Positions 54,901 through 62,561 of a stretch of DNA of 64,000 bases are shown in pieces. The notes under the pieces are model-generated. The model worked only from the letters and a program-made list of their open reading frames with translations, was not told the origin of the DNA and ran no database searches. This DNA is from Actinomycetota bacterium. GTDB lineage: Bacteria > Actinomycetota > Actinomycetes > Nanopelagicales > Nanopelagicaceae. The DNA is taken from contig WLJX01000002.1 of the NCBI GenBank assembly GCA_009701575.1, positions 1 to 64,000 of the forward strand, read 5' to 3'. A program made the position numbers and the translations under genes. Numbering within the stretch: the stretch's first letter is position 1; every line of letters starts with the position of its first letter.

Positions 54901-55064
54901 CAAGTTTTGAAGTATTGGAAACTGGTCCAATTATTATCTTGCATGATGGAACTAAGCACCGGGCGCTGATTTCAGTTGAATTAATTGCGTTACTGACAAT
55001 CATTGTTCTATCACTTCCTGCCGGACGCCGCCGCCGCGAAGTTCCAGTCGAGGAGCTCGCATGA
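51978..55064 (+). CDS. Large membrane glycosyltransferase (GT2 domain fused to multi-span region)
   Basis: The N-terminal 250 residues form a GT2 domain: TAILVSHDGATWLPEAI, VDTGSIDNSVQML, and LHDDCAPT, a DxD-like metal site. The C-terminal 750 residues hold many hydrophobic spans (about 12) plus a final extracytoplasmic domain and end in RRRREVPVEE. Actinobacterial relatives neighbour whiB2 and DUF5719. The protein presumably transfers a sugar to an envelope glycan or lipid, but neither donor nor acceptor can be named. Length 1028 residues. It overlaps the next gene by four bases (ATGA). Confidence 0.85.
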   Translation: MADNFFVTAILVSHDGATWLPEAIAGISAQTRSVDRMIAVDTGSIDNSVQMLAGAGLTVIKTDRDAGFGDAIALALGSSKKLKNDDQEELIWILHDDCAPTRTALEKLIEGLTDKPQVAFVGPKLRGWYDRKHLLEIGISIAVNGARWTGLDPREQDQGQFDQPMEVMSVSTAAMLARRKTFEDLGGLDPNLALFRDDVDLGWRARVAGYSVMTAPEALVYHAEASASERRSVDVEEAFLHRPRLLDRKNAAYVLFANASWWLLPWIAIQIVGSAAIRAIGYLIAKLPGYAADEIAAVGLLIIKPNDLIVARRLRKQKRLLSPRVIREFIPPPGSQIRLAIEQLNYSLRKFFKADANNESDLNDPMSYADIGVIDESFDDQDIVIKPRKSNWRTLRNRPLLIGLASTFLISLIASRNRFGSISGGALAASPNGAMDLIAKYSESWHLVGLGSAASTPPWVAILAGASALTFGKVWLFLTIFFLLTPTLAFFAMYRSAKRFGLSIQVSVIGGVIYSMSPVIWSSINQGRIGTLVVALIAPTFMSILPKTLQLESLGWRRIYALTLLAAFISAFSTFFLVAWTIFYLAVFAIELYKRRSEIKATGPIKFIMVADLARVKRIFALFLIPGLLNAPWSTSVILHPTQILLDPGLPLSSGSLVNILLLNPGGTSGVPVWIFAPFVFFLIAMALTKKYPMESSVAIGLLAIAVVLSQISVFGHGSNGQVWTGTIFVFMEILILIPILKIAVELLPNLRSSKLGLGHLLSVVIVVISVFSISATSFWAITGGANSLVTANKIEVLPPFIASLSDTPNRPKTLVIGRTEDQLNYFVTRGSDLEIGDADVAVATPGPVTQAILELISGAGLTSSKTLGAYGIQYVFLKNPIDQGVARTIDGIGGFTRSSSTNSGIIWQVVESKPRISVLDATGATTAINSAKVGAMDDLQTPGTVTLAEKFDPGWKLIINGNQVESTQSALGLPSFEVLETGPIIILHDGTKHRALISVELIALLTIIVLSLPAGRRRREVPVEELA

Positions 55065-56365
55065 TCAATAAAATAACGGTTTCACTAGGCGCACTTGTTC
55101 TTTCTATTGCATTTGTTCTCTTTATTAAGCCAGATAGCACTGGATCGACGACAGTTAAGTCTTATCCGGCAACGGTTTGCCCAGCAAATCTAAGTGACTC
55201 GACATCAACATCAGTTTTGCCATCTTCCAAAATCTTGGTTAAACAAATACCTTCTAAGAAAAATGCCCTGGTAAAAGCAAAGACCAGTTTCTATCTCTCC
55301 AAAAACCCATTGTTAGTCGAGGGAAATAGTGAAACATCAATAAATGTAACCCGATCAAAATCTCGCTCTCTTGCTACAACTGTCTGCTCAATAAGCAGCG
55401 GAGATCAATGGTTTGTTGGTGGTTCTGGCGCTGTTACAAGTAGATCCTCGCTTGCAATAATTAATAGTGGGCTTAGCACTTCAATTGTGGATTTAATTGT
55501 CTATTCACCAACTTCAGTCTCATCTGTTATCTCGGTACGAATCTCAAAGAACTCCAGTAAGCGGATCTATTTGGACACCTTGGCCCCAGGTGAAAATTCT
55601 GTAGTAATTCACGCGATTACTAGATCCGGTCGAGTAACAACATTCTTACATGATCAAAGGCAACGAGGCCTTATTGCACTTGGTGGAGATTTTGTTTCAC
55701 AAGGAGCCAATCCTGCTACTCGTGTAGTAATTCCCGCAATCAGCAATATTAGTCGGACTGGCCGAAATACAAACCAAACTTTAAGAATTTTGGCTCCAGG
55801 ATCAATTAACGCAAATGTTCGTGCGAAATTAGTGTCAAAAGATGGCACGTTTGCACCGTTAGAACTTGATGACATTTATATCAAGGCTGGAAAAGTTAAG
55901 GACATATCATTCAAGCCAGTAGTAAATGTACGTAATTTTTCCTTAGTACTTACCTCTGATCGCCCAATTGTTGCTGCAGTAAAGAGTTCTGGAGCGTTCA
56001 ATGGAGCTAATGAATTCGCCTGGTCTACATCAGGGCATGAATTAAAAGATGTCACAATTTTCTTTGGTGGATTGCGACCTGATGTCGTCTTTCAAGGAAA
56101 GAATTTTGAAGTTGATGTGCAATGGACTGACAAGAATCGAAAGTTCTACAGCACAACTATTAGAAGCAGCAGTGATGATTTGGCAACCTGGCATCCCAAG
56201 AGCGGTGTATTAAGTGCCCGCTTTAGCACTGTGAATGAGAAGGTATATGGCGGTGCAATCTTTAAAGAAAAAATCGGCTTAAGCCATTTACCATTGGTTG
56301 CAGGCGCCCAACTTGAAAGTTCTGCGGTTCCAAGCTCTGATACAAAAGTTATTACACGCGAGTAA
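55061..56365 (+). CDS. Exported or anchored DUF5719-type protein
   Basis: This 434-residue protein starts with a signal or anchor segment (ITVSLGALVLSIAFVLFI) and continues as a Ser/Thr-rich beta-sheet domain, for example SLAIINSGLSTSIVDLIVYS and SSKRIYLDTLAPGENSVVIH, resembling actinobacterial DUF5719 proteins found next to the giant glycosyltransferase. Only three or so cysteines are seen. It overlaps the glycosyltransferase stop by four bases, suggesting they act as a pair in the envelope. The assignment rests on context and overall pattern. Confidence 0.68.
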   Translation: MINKITVSLGALVLSIAFVLFIKPDSTGSTTVKSYPATVCPANLSDSTSTSVLPSSKILVKQIPSKKNALVKAKTSFYLSKNPLLVEGNSETSINVTRSKSRSLATTVCSISSGDQWFVGGSGAVTSRSSLAIINSGLSTSIVDLIVYSPTSVSSVISVRISKNSSKRIYLDTLAPGENSVVIHAITRSGRVTTFLHDQRQRGLIALGGDFVSQGANPATRVVIPAISNISRTGRNTNQTLRILAPGSINANVRAKLVSKDGTFAPLELDDIYIKAGKVKDISFKPVVNVRNFSLVLTSDRPIVAAVKSSGAFNGANEFAWSTSGHELKDVTIFFGGLRPDVVFQGKNFEVDVQWTDKNRKFYSTTIRSSSDDLATWHPKSGVLSARFSTVNEKVYGGAIFKEKIGLSHLPLVAGAQLESSAVPSSDTKVITRE

Positions 56366-56392
56366 ATCCCAAGTTTTATCGCCCAATCGCGA

Positions 56393-56398
56393 TAGCCT
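56393..56398 (+). promoter_or_regulatory. -10 element TAGCCT for the DUF3499 gene (leaderless)
   Basis: TAGCCT is followed by seven bases and the ATG at 56406, with no Shine-Dalgarno between them. It also argues for that start against the longer in-frame ORF from 56298. Confidence 0.45.
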
Positions 56399-56405
56399 CT
56401 TAGGT

Positions 56406-56783
56406 ATGACACGTCCACAGCCTCGCACAGGTCGTCTGTGCTCTCGCGTTGGCTGTCGCCACCTGGCAACTCAGACACTTACTTATATTTACGCAGATTC
56501 AACTGCGGTGCTTGGACCACTTGCAACTTTCTCAGAACCACATGCATATGATCTTTGCGATCAACATAGTTTGCGAATGAGCGCACCAGTTGGTTGGACA
56601 GTAATTAAACATGAACCAGAATCAGTTGCTTCCGGACCCACTAATGATGACTTGATGGCAATTGCAGATGCAGTGCGTGAAGCGGGATCCAAAGAGAGCT
56701 CAAGTGAAACTACGCTATCGGGATTTGAAATTCCTCCGCTTGAAATTGGGCGCCGAGGCCATCTTCGCGCTATCCCAAATTAA
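56406..56783 (+). CDS. DUF3499 family protein (Rv3258c type)
   Basis: The start at 56406 gives 125 residues with the family opening MTRPQPRTGRLCSRVGCRHL (C12 and C17), followed by TLTYIYADSTAVLGPLA and EPHAYDLCDQHSLRM, where C and H complete a likely zinc knuckle, and VGWTVIKHEP. The last 45 residues are acidic and variable. The family is restricted to actinobacteria and always near manB and whiB2; function unknown. It lies 15 bases before manB. Confidence 0.9.
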   Translation: MTRPQPRTGRLCSRVGCRHLATQTLTYIYADSTAVLGPLATFSEPHAYDLCDQHSLRMSAPVGWTVIKHEPESVASGPTNDDLMAIADAVREAGSKESSSETTLSGFEIPPLEIGRRGHLRAIPN

Positions 56784-56785
56784 TC

Positions 56786-56791
56786 TACACT
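56786..56791 (+). promoter_or_regulatory. -10 element TACACT for manB (leaderless)
   Basis: TACACT is followed by seven bases and the manB ATG at 56799. It overlaps the end of the DUF3499 gene region. No Shine-Dalgarno was found. Confidence 0.45.
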
Positions 56792-56798
56792 GTTCGGT

Positions 56799-58190
56799 AT
56801 GTTCACTGGTGAATTCTTAGATTCAATTATTAAGGCTTATGACGTACGCGGTCTTGTTGATTCACAATTAACTCCTGATTTTGCCTTTGTACTAGGCGGG
56901 GCCTATGCAAAATTCTTGCAAGAAGAGCGGGAGCCTTCAACAATAATTATTGGTGAAGATATGCGCCCATCTTCGCCCAAATTGGCAGATGCATTTTCTG
57001 ATGGTGCGACTTCTCAAGGTATGGATGTAATTCGAATTGGCTTAGCGTCGACTGATATGTTGTATTTCGCAGCCGGAAAATTAAATATGCCTGGCGCTAT
57101 GTTTACCGCAAGCCACAATCCAGCCGCCTATAACGGTATGAAGTTATGCAAGAGCGGTGCAGTTCCTATCGGCCAAGACTCTGGACTCCGTCGAATCAAG
57201 CAATTAATTCTCGATGGAATGCCAATTACAAATCGACCTGTTGGCAAAGAGAGTGAACGCGATCTATTAACGGAATACGTTGACTACTTGATCTCACTCT
57301 TTCCTGAAATCAGTGATTCCAAAACCCCACAACGAAAGTTAAAAGTTGTTATTGATGCCGGAAATGGCATGGCTGGCCACACAGCGCCCGCAGTTATGGC
57401 TCTTTTAAATGTAGAAGTTATTCCCATGTACTTTGAGTTAGATGGAAATTTTCCAAACCATGAAGCAAATCCCATTGATCCAAAGAACTTAGTCGATCTT
57501 CAGAAGCGAGTATTAAAAGAGAAGGCAGATATTGGACTGGCATTTGATGGAGATGCTGATCGCTGTTTTTTAATTGACGAGAAAGGCGCACTTGTAAACC
57601 CATCAGTGCTTACTGGATTGATTGCGGTTCGTGAGTTAAAACGTAAGCCTGGTTCTACAATAATTTATAACTTGATTTCATCTAAGGCCGTTCCAGAAAT
57701 AATTACAGAAAATGGTGGAACTCCACTTCGCTCTCGTGTGGGCCATTCATTTATAAAGAAGATGATGGCTGATTCTGGTGCCATATTTGGCGGCGAACAT
57801 TCTGGCCATTTTTACTTTGCAGATTTCTGGCGTGCAGATTCTGGAATGTTGGCTGCGCTCTTTGCACTCACAGAACTCGCATCTGGAAAGGGTTCACTTT
57901 CAACGTTACTAAAACCATTTAATCGCTATTCCGCGAGTGGTGAAATTAATTCTGAAGTCAGTAATGTTCCTGCAACGATTGAGGCAATTCTCGCTGAGTA
58001 TGGGGATAGTAAAAAAGGTTTTGAAGTAGATGAGCTAGATGGCATTACTTTGACCGGCCCTAAGTTCTGGTTTAACGTCCGAGCTTCTAATACCGAGCCA
58101 TTGCTTCGATTAAATGTTGAAGGGGATACTGAGGCTCAAATGATCAAGGCTCGCGACTCTCTACTCGCAATCATCAGGGCTAAGCGATAA
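56799..58190 (+). CDS. manB: Phosphomannomutase/phosphoglucomutase ManB
   Basis: ManB interconverts mannose-6- and mannose-1-phosphate for GDP-mannose, feeding envelope mannosylation. The 463-residue protein has the active-site TASHNPAAYNGMK with S105, the Mg loop FDGDADRCF, the sugar loop GGEHSGHFYF and the phosphate-binding RASNTEPLLRL. Length and order of the four domains are normal. The position after whiB2 and DUF3499 matches Rv3257c. A glucose-phosphate preference cannot be excluded. Confidence 0.94.
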   Translation: MFTGEFLDSIIKAYDVRGLVDSQLTPDFAFVLGGAYAKFLQEEREPSTIIIGEDMRPSSPKLADAFSDGATSQGMDVIRIGLASTDMLYFAAGKLNMPGAMFTASHNPAAYNGMKLCKSGAVPIGQDSGLRRIKQLILDGMPITNRPVGKESERDLLTEYVDYLISLFPEISDSKTPQRKLKVVIDAGNGMAGHTAPAVMALLNVEVIPMYFELDGNFPNHEANPIDPKNLVDLQKRVLKEKADIGLAFDGDADRCFLIDEKGALVNPSVLTGLIAVRELKRKPGSTIIYNLISSKAVPEIITENGGTPLRSRVGHSFIKKMMADSGAIFGGEHSGHFYFADFWRADSGMLAALFALTELASGKGSLSTLLKPFNRYSASGEINSEVSNVPATIEAILAEYGDSKKGFEVDELDGITLTGPKFWFNVRASNTEPLLRLNVEGDTEAQMIKARDSLLAIIRAKR

Positions 58191-58250
58191 CCTACGCTCC
58201 TACACATAAATTCGAGAAGCCTCTCATTCGATATTTAATAGGAGTAACAC

Positions 58251-59528
58251 GTGAACGTAGCAACAGCCGTAAAGCATGACATTGCAAACGCTGCTTTAGC
58301 AGCCGAAGGCAAGAAGAAGATTGAATGGGCCGAACGCAACATGCCAGTTTTGGCACAAATTCGTGAGCGCTTTGAGAAGGAACAACCTTTTAAAGGCATT
58401 CGTATTTCAGCTTGCATGCACGTAACAACTGAGACAGCGAATTTAATGCGCGCCCTAAAAGCTGGCGGCGCTGAACTCGCACTCTGTGCATCAAATCCAC
58501 TTTCAACTCAAGATGACACGGCTGCGGCACTTGTCCATGAATATGGCATCAGTGTTTTCGCTCGCAACGCTGTTGATCGCGATGGTTACTACTCACATAT
58601 CAACGCATCTCTGGATATTCAACCGCACCTAGTCTTCGATGATGGTTGCGACTTGGTTAACACACTCCACACAACTCGCACCGAATTAATCGATGGCATC
58701 ATCGGCGGTTGCGAAGAGACAACAACGGGTGTTATCCGTTTAAGCCAAATGACAAAAGATGGCGCACTTAAATTCCCAATGATTGCTGTAAACGACACAG
58801 ACACAAAACATATGTTTGACAATCGTTTTGGAACTGGCCAATCGACACTTGATGCAATTTTCCGTTCTACAAACTCACTCGTAGCCGGAAAAACATTCGT
58901 TGTAGCAGGATTCGGATATTGCGGTAAAGGTGTTGCAGAACGCGCAAAGGGTATGGGCGCTGATGTAATTGTTACTGAAATCGATCCAACCAAGGCCTTA
59001 GATGCGCTTATGCAGGGATATCGCGTGATGCCAATGACTGAAGCGGCAAAGTATGGCGATATTTATGTGACTGTTACTGGTAATCGTGATGTTCTTCGCG
59101 AAGAGCACTTCAAGATTATGAAAGATGGTGCAATTCTTTCAAACGCCGGCCACTTTGATATTGAAATTGATGTTGCTTGGCTTGAGAAGAACGCTAAGAC
59201 CAAGAATGCAAAGATGCGCCACCAGACAGATGAATATGTAATGGCAGATGGCCGTCGCATTCTTCTTCTTGCTGAAGGTCGCCTGGTAAACCTTGGTGCC
59301 GCAGAAGGTCACCCAGCATCAGTTATGGATATGTCATTCTCTGATCAAGCGTTAACTGCGGAATATTTATTGAAGGCTGCTGCATCTCTTGGTGCTGGCT
59401 TGCATGAAGTTCCAACTGAGATTGATAAAGAAGTTGCGCGCTTGAAGTTAGAGAGCATGGGGTCAACAATCGATCAGTTAACACCAGCACAAGTTAAGTA
59501 CCTAAGCTCTTGGGACCACGGTAGCTAA
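58251..59528 (+). CDS. ahcY: Adenosylhomocysteinase AhcY
   Basis: AhcY cleaves S-adenosylhomocysteine to adenosine and homocysteine, relieving product inhibition of methyltransferases. It is an NAD-dependent enzyme of 425 residues with the NAD fold GFGYCGKGVAERAKGMG, the N-terminal RISACMHVTTETANLM and EETTTGVIRL. It lacks the roughly 40-residue insertion of mycobacterial SahH (about 495 residues). The GTG start has an excellent AGGAGTAACAC ribosome-binding site. The stop overlaps the mtrA start by one base, tying SAH metabolism to the MtrAB operon. Confidence 0.95.
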   Translation: MNVATAVKHDIANAALAAEGKKKIEWAERNMPVLAQIRERFEKEQPFKGIRISACMHVTTETANLMRALKAGGAELALCASNPLSTQDDTAAALVHEYGISVFARNAVDRDGYYSHINASLDIQPHLVFDDGCDLVNTLHTTRTELIDGIIGGCEETTTGVIRLSQMTKDGALKFPMIAVNDTDTKHMFDNRFGTGQSTLDAIFRSTNSLVAGKTFVVAGFGYCGKGVAERAKGMGADVIVTEIDPTKALDALMQGYRVMPMTEAAKYGDIYVTVTGNRDVLREEHFKIMKDGAILSNAGHFDIEIDVAWLEKNAKTKNAKMRHQTDEYVMADGRRILLLAEGRLVNLGAAEGHPASVMDMSFSDQALTAEYLLKAAASLGAGLHEVPTEIDKEVARLKLESMGSTIDQLTPAQVKYLSSWDHGS

Positions 59529-60214
59529 TGACTCTGATCATGGTTGTCGATGACGACCAAGATCTAGCTGAGATGCTCGGCATTGTTTTAAATGGTGCGG
59601 GCTACGAAGTGGATTTAGTAGGTCGCGGTGATGAGGTTATGCCAATATTCACCGCGCAGAATCCAGATTTAATTCTTTTAGATGTGATGCTTCCCGGTTT
59701 AAGCGGAGTTGAAGTTTGTAAATTAATCCGCGAAAAATCAATGGTGCCAATAGTTATGTTGTCTGCAAAGGGTGATAAGCAAGATGTCGTTGCCGGCCTT
59801 GAAGCCGGCGCGGATGATTACATGGTTAAGCCATTTGATCCATCAGAACTTGTTGCTCGTATGAAAGTTAGATTGCGTCGCAGCACTGCTGAAGTAAGTA
59901 CTGATTTACAAATTGGAAATATAAAAATTGATCAGATTGAGCATTCAATTATTCGCGACGGCCAGATCATTGCGCTAACCCGACTTGAGTTCGACCTACT
60001 TGTGGCACTTGCAAAAGAACCAGGTCGTGTATTCAGCAGAGAAGCTTTGCTGAGTGAAGTCTGGGGCTACCGCCCAGCAACTGATACTAGGTTGGTAAAT
60101 GTTCACATCCAGAGACTTCGCTCGAAAGTTGAACTTGATCCGGAGAATCCAACAATAATTCTTACTGTTCGTGGTGTTGGATATAAGGCTGGTGTTCCTG
60201 GAAGTTCCCAATGA
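59528..60214 (+). CDS. mtrA: Response regulator MtrA
   Basis: MtrA is an OmpR/PhoB-type regulator controlling cell-wall and division genes in actinobacteria. The 228-residue protein has a receiver domain with VVDDDQDLAEML and the phosphoacceptor D52 (LILLDVMLPGLSG), the conserved Lys in DYMVKPF, and a winged-helix DNA-binding domain (LTRLEFDLLVALAKEPGRVF). It is coupled to mtrB by an ATGA overlap. The identity is set by position and the long, MtrA-like DNA-binding region. Confidence 0.93.
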   Translation: MTLIMVVDDDQDLAEMLGIVLNGAGYEVDLVGRGDEVMPIFTAQNPDLILLDVMLPGLSGVEVCKLIREKSMVPIVMLSAKGDKQDVVAGLEAGADDYMVKPFDPSELVARMKVRLRRSTAEVSTDLQIGNIKIDQIEHSIIRDGQIIALTRLEFDLLVALAKEPGRVFSREALLSEVWGYRPATDTRLVNVHIQRLRSKVELDPENPTIILTVRGVGYKAGVPGSSQ

Positions 60215-61737
60215 AAACTCCATTCGCCGCCTGGAGATCTTCGCTCGTATTTCGCGTTACCAGCACAATCGTTGCGCTCTCAGTAATAATTATTTGGCTG
60301 CTTGGTTCAGCTCTCTTTAACCAAATCTCTTCAGGAATATTTGATGAAAAACTTAAACTTTCGATATCTGATGCGCAATCAACGGCCCGCAATACCCAAA
60401 TTCAATTAACTTTCTCGCAATATCAGGATAAGGCCGAACTTAAATTAATTTTTGCCGAAATTTTAGCGGTACCTCCAAAAAGCTTCGAAAGCGCGGCGCG
60501 AGAGATTGCAATTTTTTCTTATGCAAATACCAGTAGCCGATATAAATTTGATGGTACTTCTAATCTCTTGGGAGAAAATTCTGTTTCAGAAAAGTTTCGA
60601 GAAATAAACAGATCTTCAACCCAGACTCAGTGGGAACGAACAGACCTTAGATATATCGATGGGAAAGTAGAGCCAGCAATTGTGGTTGGTCACACGCTAA
60701 CTATTAAGGGCGCTGGCAAGTATGAATTTTATGTTCTCTTTAGCTTGGCTCAGCAGAGTCGGACCATGTCACTAATTCTTAACTACTTAATTTTGACTGG
60801 AGTTGCGCTGACTCTTTTGATTGGCTTGATTACTTTCTTCGTGTTCCGCAGAGTAATTGCGCCAATCCGAGATGCAGCAAGAGTTGCAGAGGAGTTAACG
60901 GCTGGAAATCTAGAACTTCGTTTAGATGTTCATGGTGAGGATGAAATTGCCAGTTTGGGTTATTCATTTAATGAAATGGCAGTGTCCCTTCAACAACAGA
61001 TTTCAAGACTTGAGAATCTATCTAAATTGCAGCAACGTTTCGTATCCGATGTATCTCATGAACTTAGAACTCCTTTGACAACAATTCGAATGGCATCTCA
61101 AGTAATTTATGCGTCACGAGAATCCTTTGAACCAACAGTCGCAAGAAGCGCAGAACTTCTAATATCTCAGATTGAGCGTTTTGAATCCTTACTTACCGAT
61201 CTTCTTGAAGTAAGTAGATTTGATGCCCAAGCCGCAGTTCTTGAAATTGAAGAAGTTGATATAACCGCTTTAGTTAGAGAGACAATTGATTATCTGCATC
61301 CAAGTCAGGACCGAATAATCCATCTCTGGGCACCAGATAAGCCAGTAATGGTTGATGTAGATCCAAGAAGAATTAAGCGAATCCTTCGAAATCTAATCTC
61401 CAATGCAGTTGATCACCGCGAAGATAAGAGCGTTGACATCCAAATCGAAGAGAATGAGAATGAAGTATCTGTTGGGGTTCGTGATTATGGAGTTGGCTTC
61501 AATTACACCGATAAGAAATTGCTCTTCGAGCGTTTTTGGCGAGCAGATAGTTCACGGGCACGCACAACTGGTGGCACCGGTCTCGGACTTTCAATCGCAC
61601 TCGAGGATGCAAAATTGCACCAGGGAGAAATTGATGTTTGGGGAGCACGCGGTTTAGGTGCTCACTTTGTTCTAACAGTTCCTAAGTTTGCTGGTGGATC
61701 AATTCAATCTAAACCAATTTCTGCACAGCCAGAATAA
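60211..61737 (+). CDS. mtrB: Sensor histidine kinase MtrB
   Basis: MtrB senses envelope or division status and phosphorylates MtrA. The 508-residue protein has an N-terminal span (TIVALSVIIIWLLGSALFNQ), an extracytoplasmic domain of about 150 residues, a second span, HAMP, and HisKA with H283 (SDVSHELRTPLTTI), followed by HATPase motifs NLISNAVDH, DYGVGF and GGTGLGLSIA. In most actinobacteria mtrB is followed by the lipoprotein gene lpqB; here comF comes next, so LpqB is absent from this locus. Overlap with mtrA is four bases. Confidence 0.93.
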   Translation: MKTPFAAWRSSLVFRVTSTIVALSVIIIWLLGSALFNQISSGIFDEKLKLSISDAQSTARNTQIQLTFSQYQDKAELKLIFAEILAVPPKSFESAAREIAIFSYANTSSRYKFDGTSNLLGENSVSEKFREINRSSTQTQWERTDLRYIDGKVEPAIVVGHTLTIKGAGKYEFYVLFSLAQQSRTMSLILNYLILTGVALTLLIGLITFFVFRRVIAPIRDAARVAEELTAGNLELRLDVHGEDEIASLGYSFNEMAVSLQQQISRLENLSKLQQRFVSDVSHELRTPLTTIRMASQVIYASRESFEPTVARSAELLISQIERFESLLTDLLEVSRFDAQAAVLEIEEVDITALVRETIDYLHPSQDRIIHLWAPDKPVMVDVDPRRIKRILRNLISNAVDHREDKSVDIQIEENENEVSVGVRDYGVGFNYTDKKLLFERFWRADSSRARTTGGTGLGLSIALEDAKLHQGEIDVWGARGLGAHFVLTVPKFAGGSIQSKPISAQPE

Positions 61738-61794
61738 GTCCACATTGTTAGAGAAAAAGCTTTAAAGAATAGTTGTATCTAAGATACTCACCGG

Positions 61795-62514
61795 GTGCCG
61801 CTTTTTAAAGATATCTCCTCACTGATTTTTCCAGCTCGATGCATCTCCTGCAAGAGAGATATGCCTGATGCGACCAGTGATATCTGCCTAAACTGCAAAA
61901 GAATTGTTGGAACCGAAGCGCTAGTAAATAATCGTGGCGCACTAAAAATCTTTGTTGGGAGTAAATATTCTTTAGTCACCTCTCGATTAATTCTTGGCGC
62001 AAAAGAGAGAAATCAATATCTAGCAAGAAACGTTTTGGTGGAATGTTTAGAGCGAGCCCTTGCAAGAGCAACAAAACAGAGTTCTATTGATTCAAAACTG
62101 CGCAATCCCACCATAGTTCTAGTTCCAATTCCATCCAGAAAAGCGGCAGATCGCGTTCGAGGGTTTTCGCACATAGATCTTTTAGTTGCTCAAATTGCCA
62201 GTGATAACCCGCAAATCAATTTTCGAATTCTCAACTGTCTATTTCACACAAGGAAGATTGTGGATCAATCAACCTTAAATATTGGTGAGAGAGAGCTAAA
62301 TATGAATGGAGCGTTTGCAATTAAGAAACGCTTTGAAAATGAAATTTTGAAGACGCTAACTTCTAACGCAAATCCAAACGCCCTAATCTTCATAGTTGAC
62401 GATTTAGTCACCACAGGTAGCACCGTCCGAGCGGCAAATATGGCGCTAAATCACCTCGGCGTAAGGGTTAATGGGGTCCTCGCATCGTGTGCAACTGATG
62501 GATTTTCACATTAA
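61795..62514 (+). CDS. comF: ComF-family phosphoribosyltransferase-like protein
   Basis: This 239-residue protein matches ComF: an N-terminal zinc ribbon (RCISCKRDM and CLNCKRIVG) and a phosphoribosyltransferase-like domain with VLVPIPSRKAADRVRGFSHI and the PRPP loop FIVDDLVTTGSTVRAA. ComF promotes DNA uptake in competent bacteria, and in actinobacteria it is usually found beside hpf and secA. The GTG start lies 57 bases after mtrB. hpf, the hibernation factor normally between comF and secA, is not present here. Confidence 0.85.
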   Translation: MPLFKDISSLIFPARCISCKRDMPDATSDICLNCKRIVGTEALVNNRGALKIFVGSKYSLVTSRLILGAKERNQYLARNVLVECLERALARATKQSSIDSKLRNPTIVLVPIPSRKAADRVRGFSHIDLLVAQIASDNPQINFRILNCLFHTRKIVDQSTLNIGERELNMNGAFAIKKRFENEILKTLTSNANPNALIFIVDDLVTTGSTVRAANMALNHLGVRVNGVLASCATDGFSH

Positions 62515-62561
62515 GATATGCCCATGTCCGTTAAGACGGCCGTTTATATGAAAGAGGATAT

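Noticed and set aside
58191..58250. SAH or SAM riboswitch before ahcY
   Set aside because: The gap is only 60 bases and shows no pseudoknot or conserved core; only a Shine-Dalgarno is visible.
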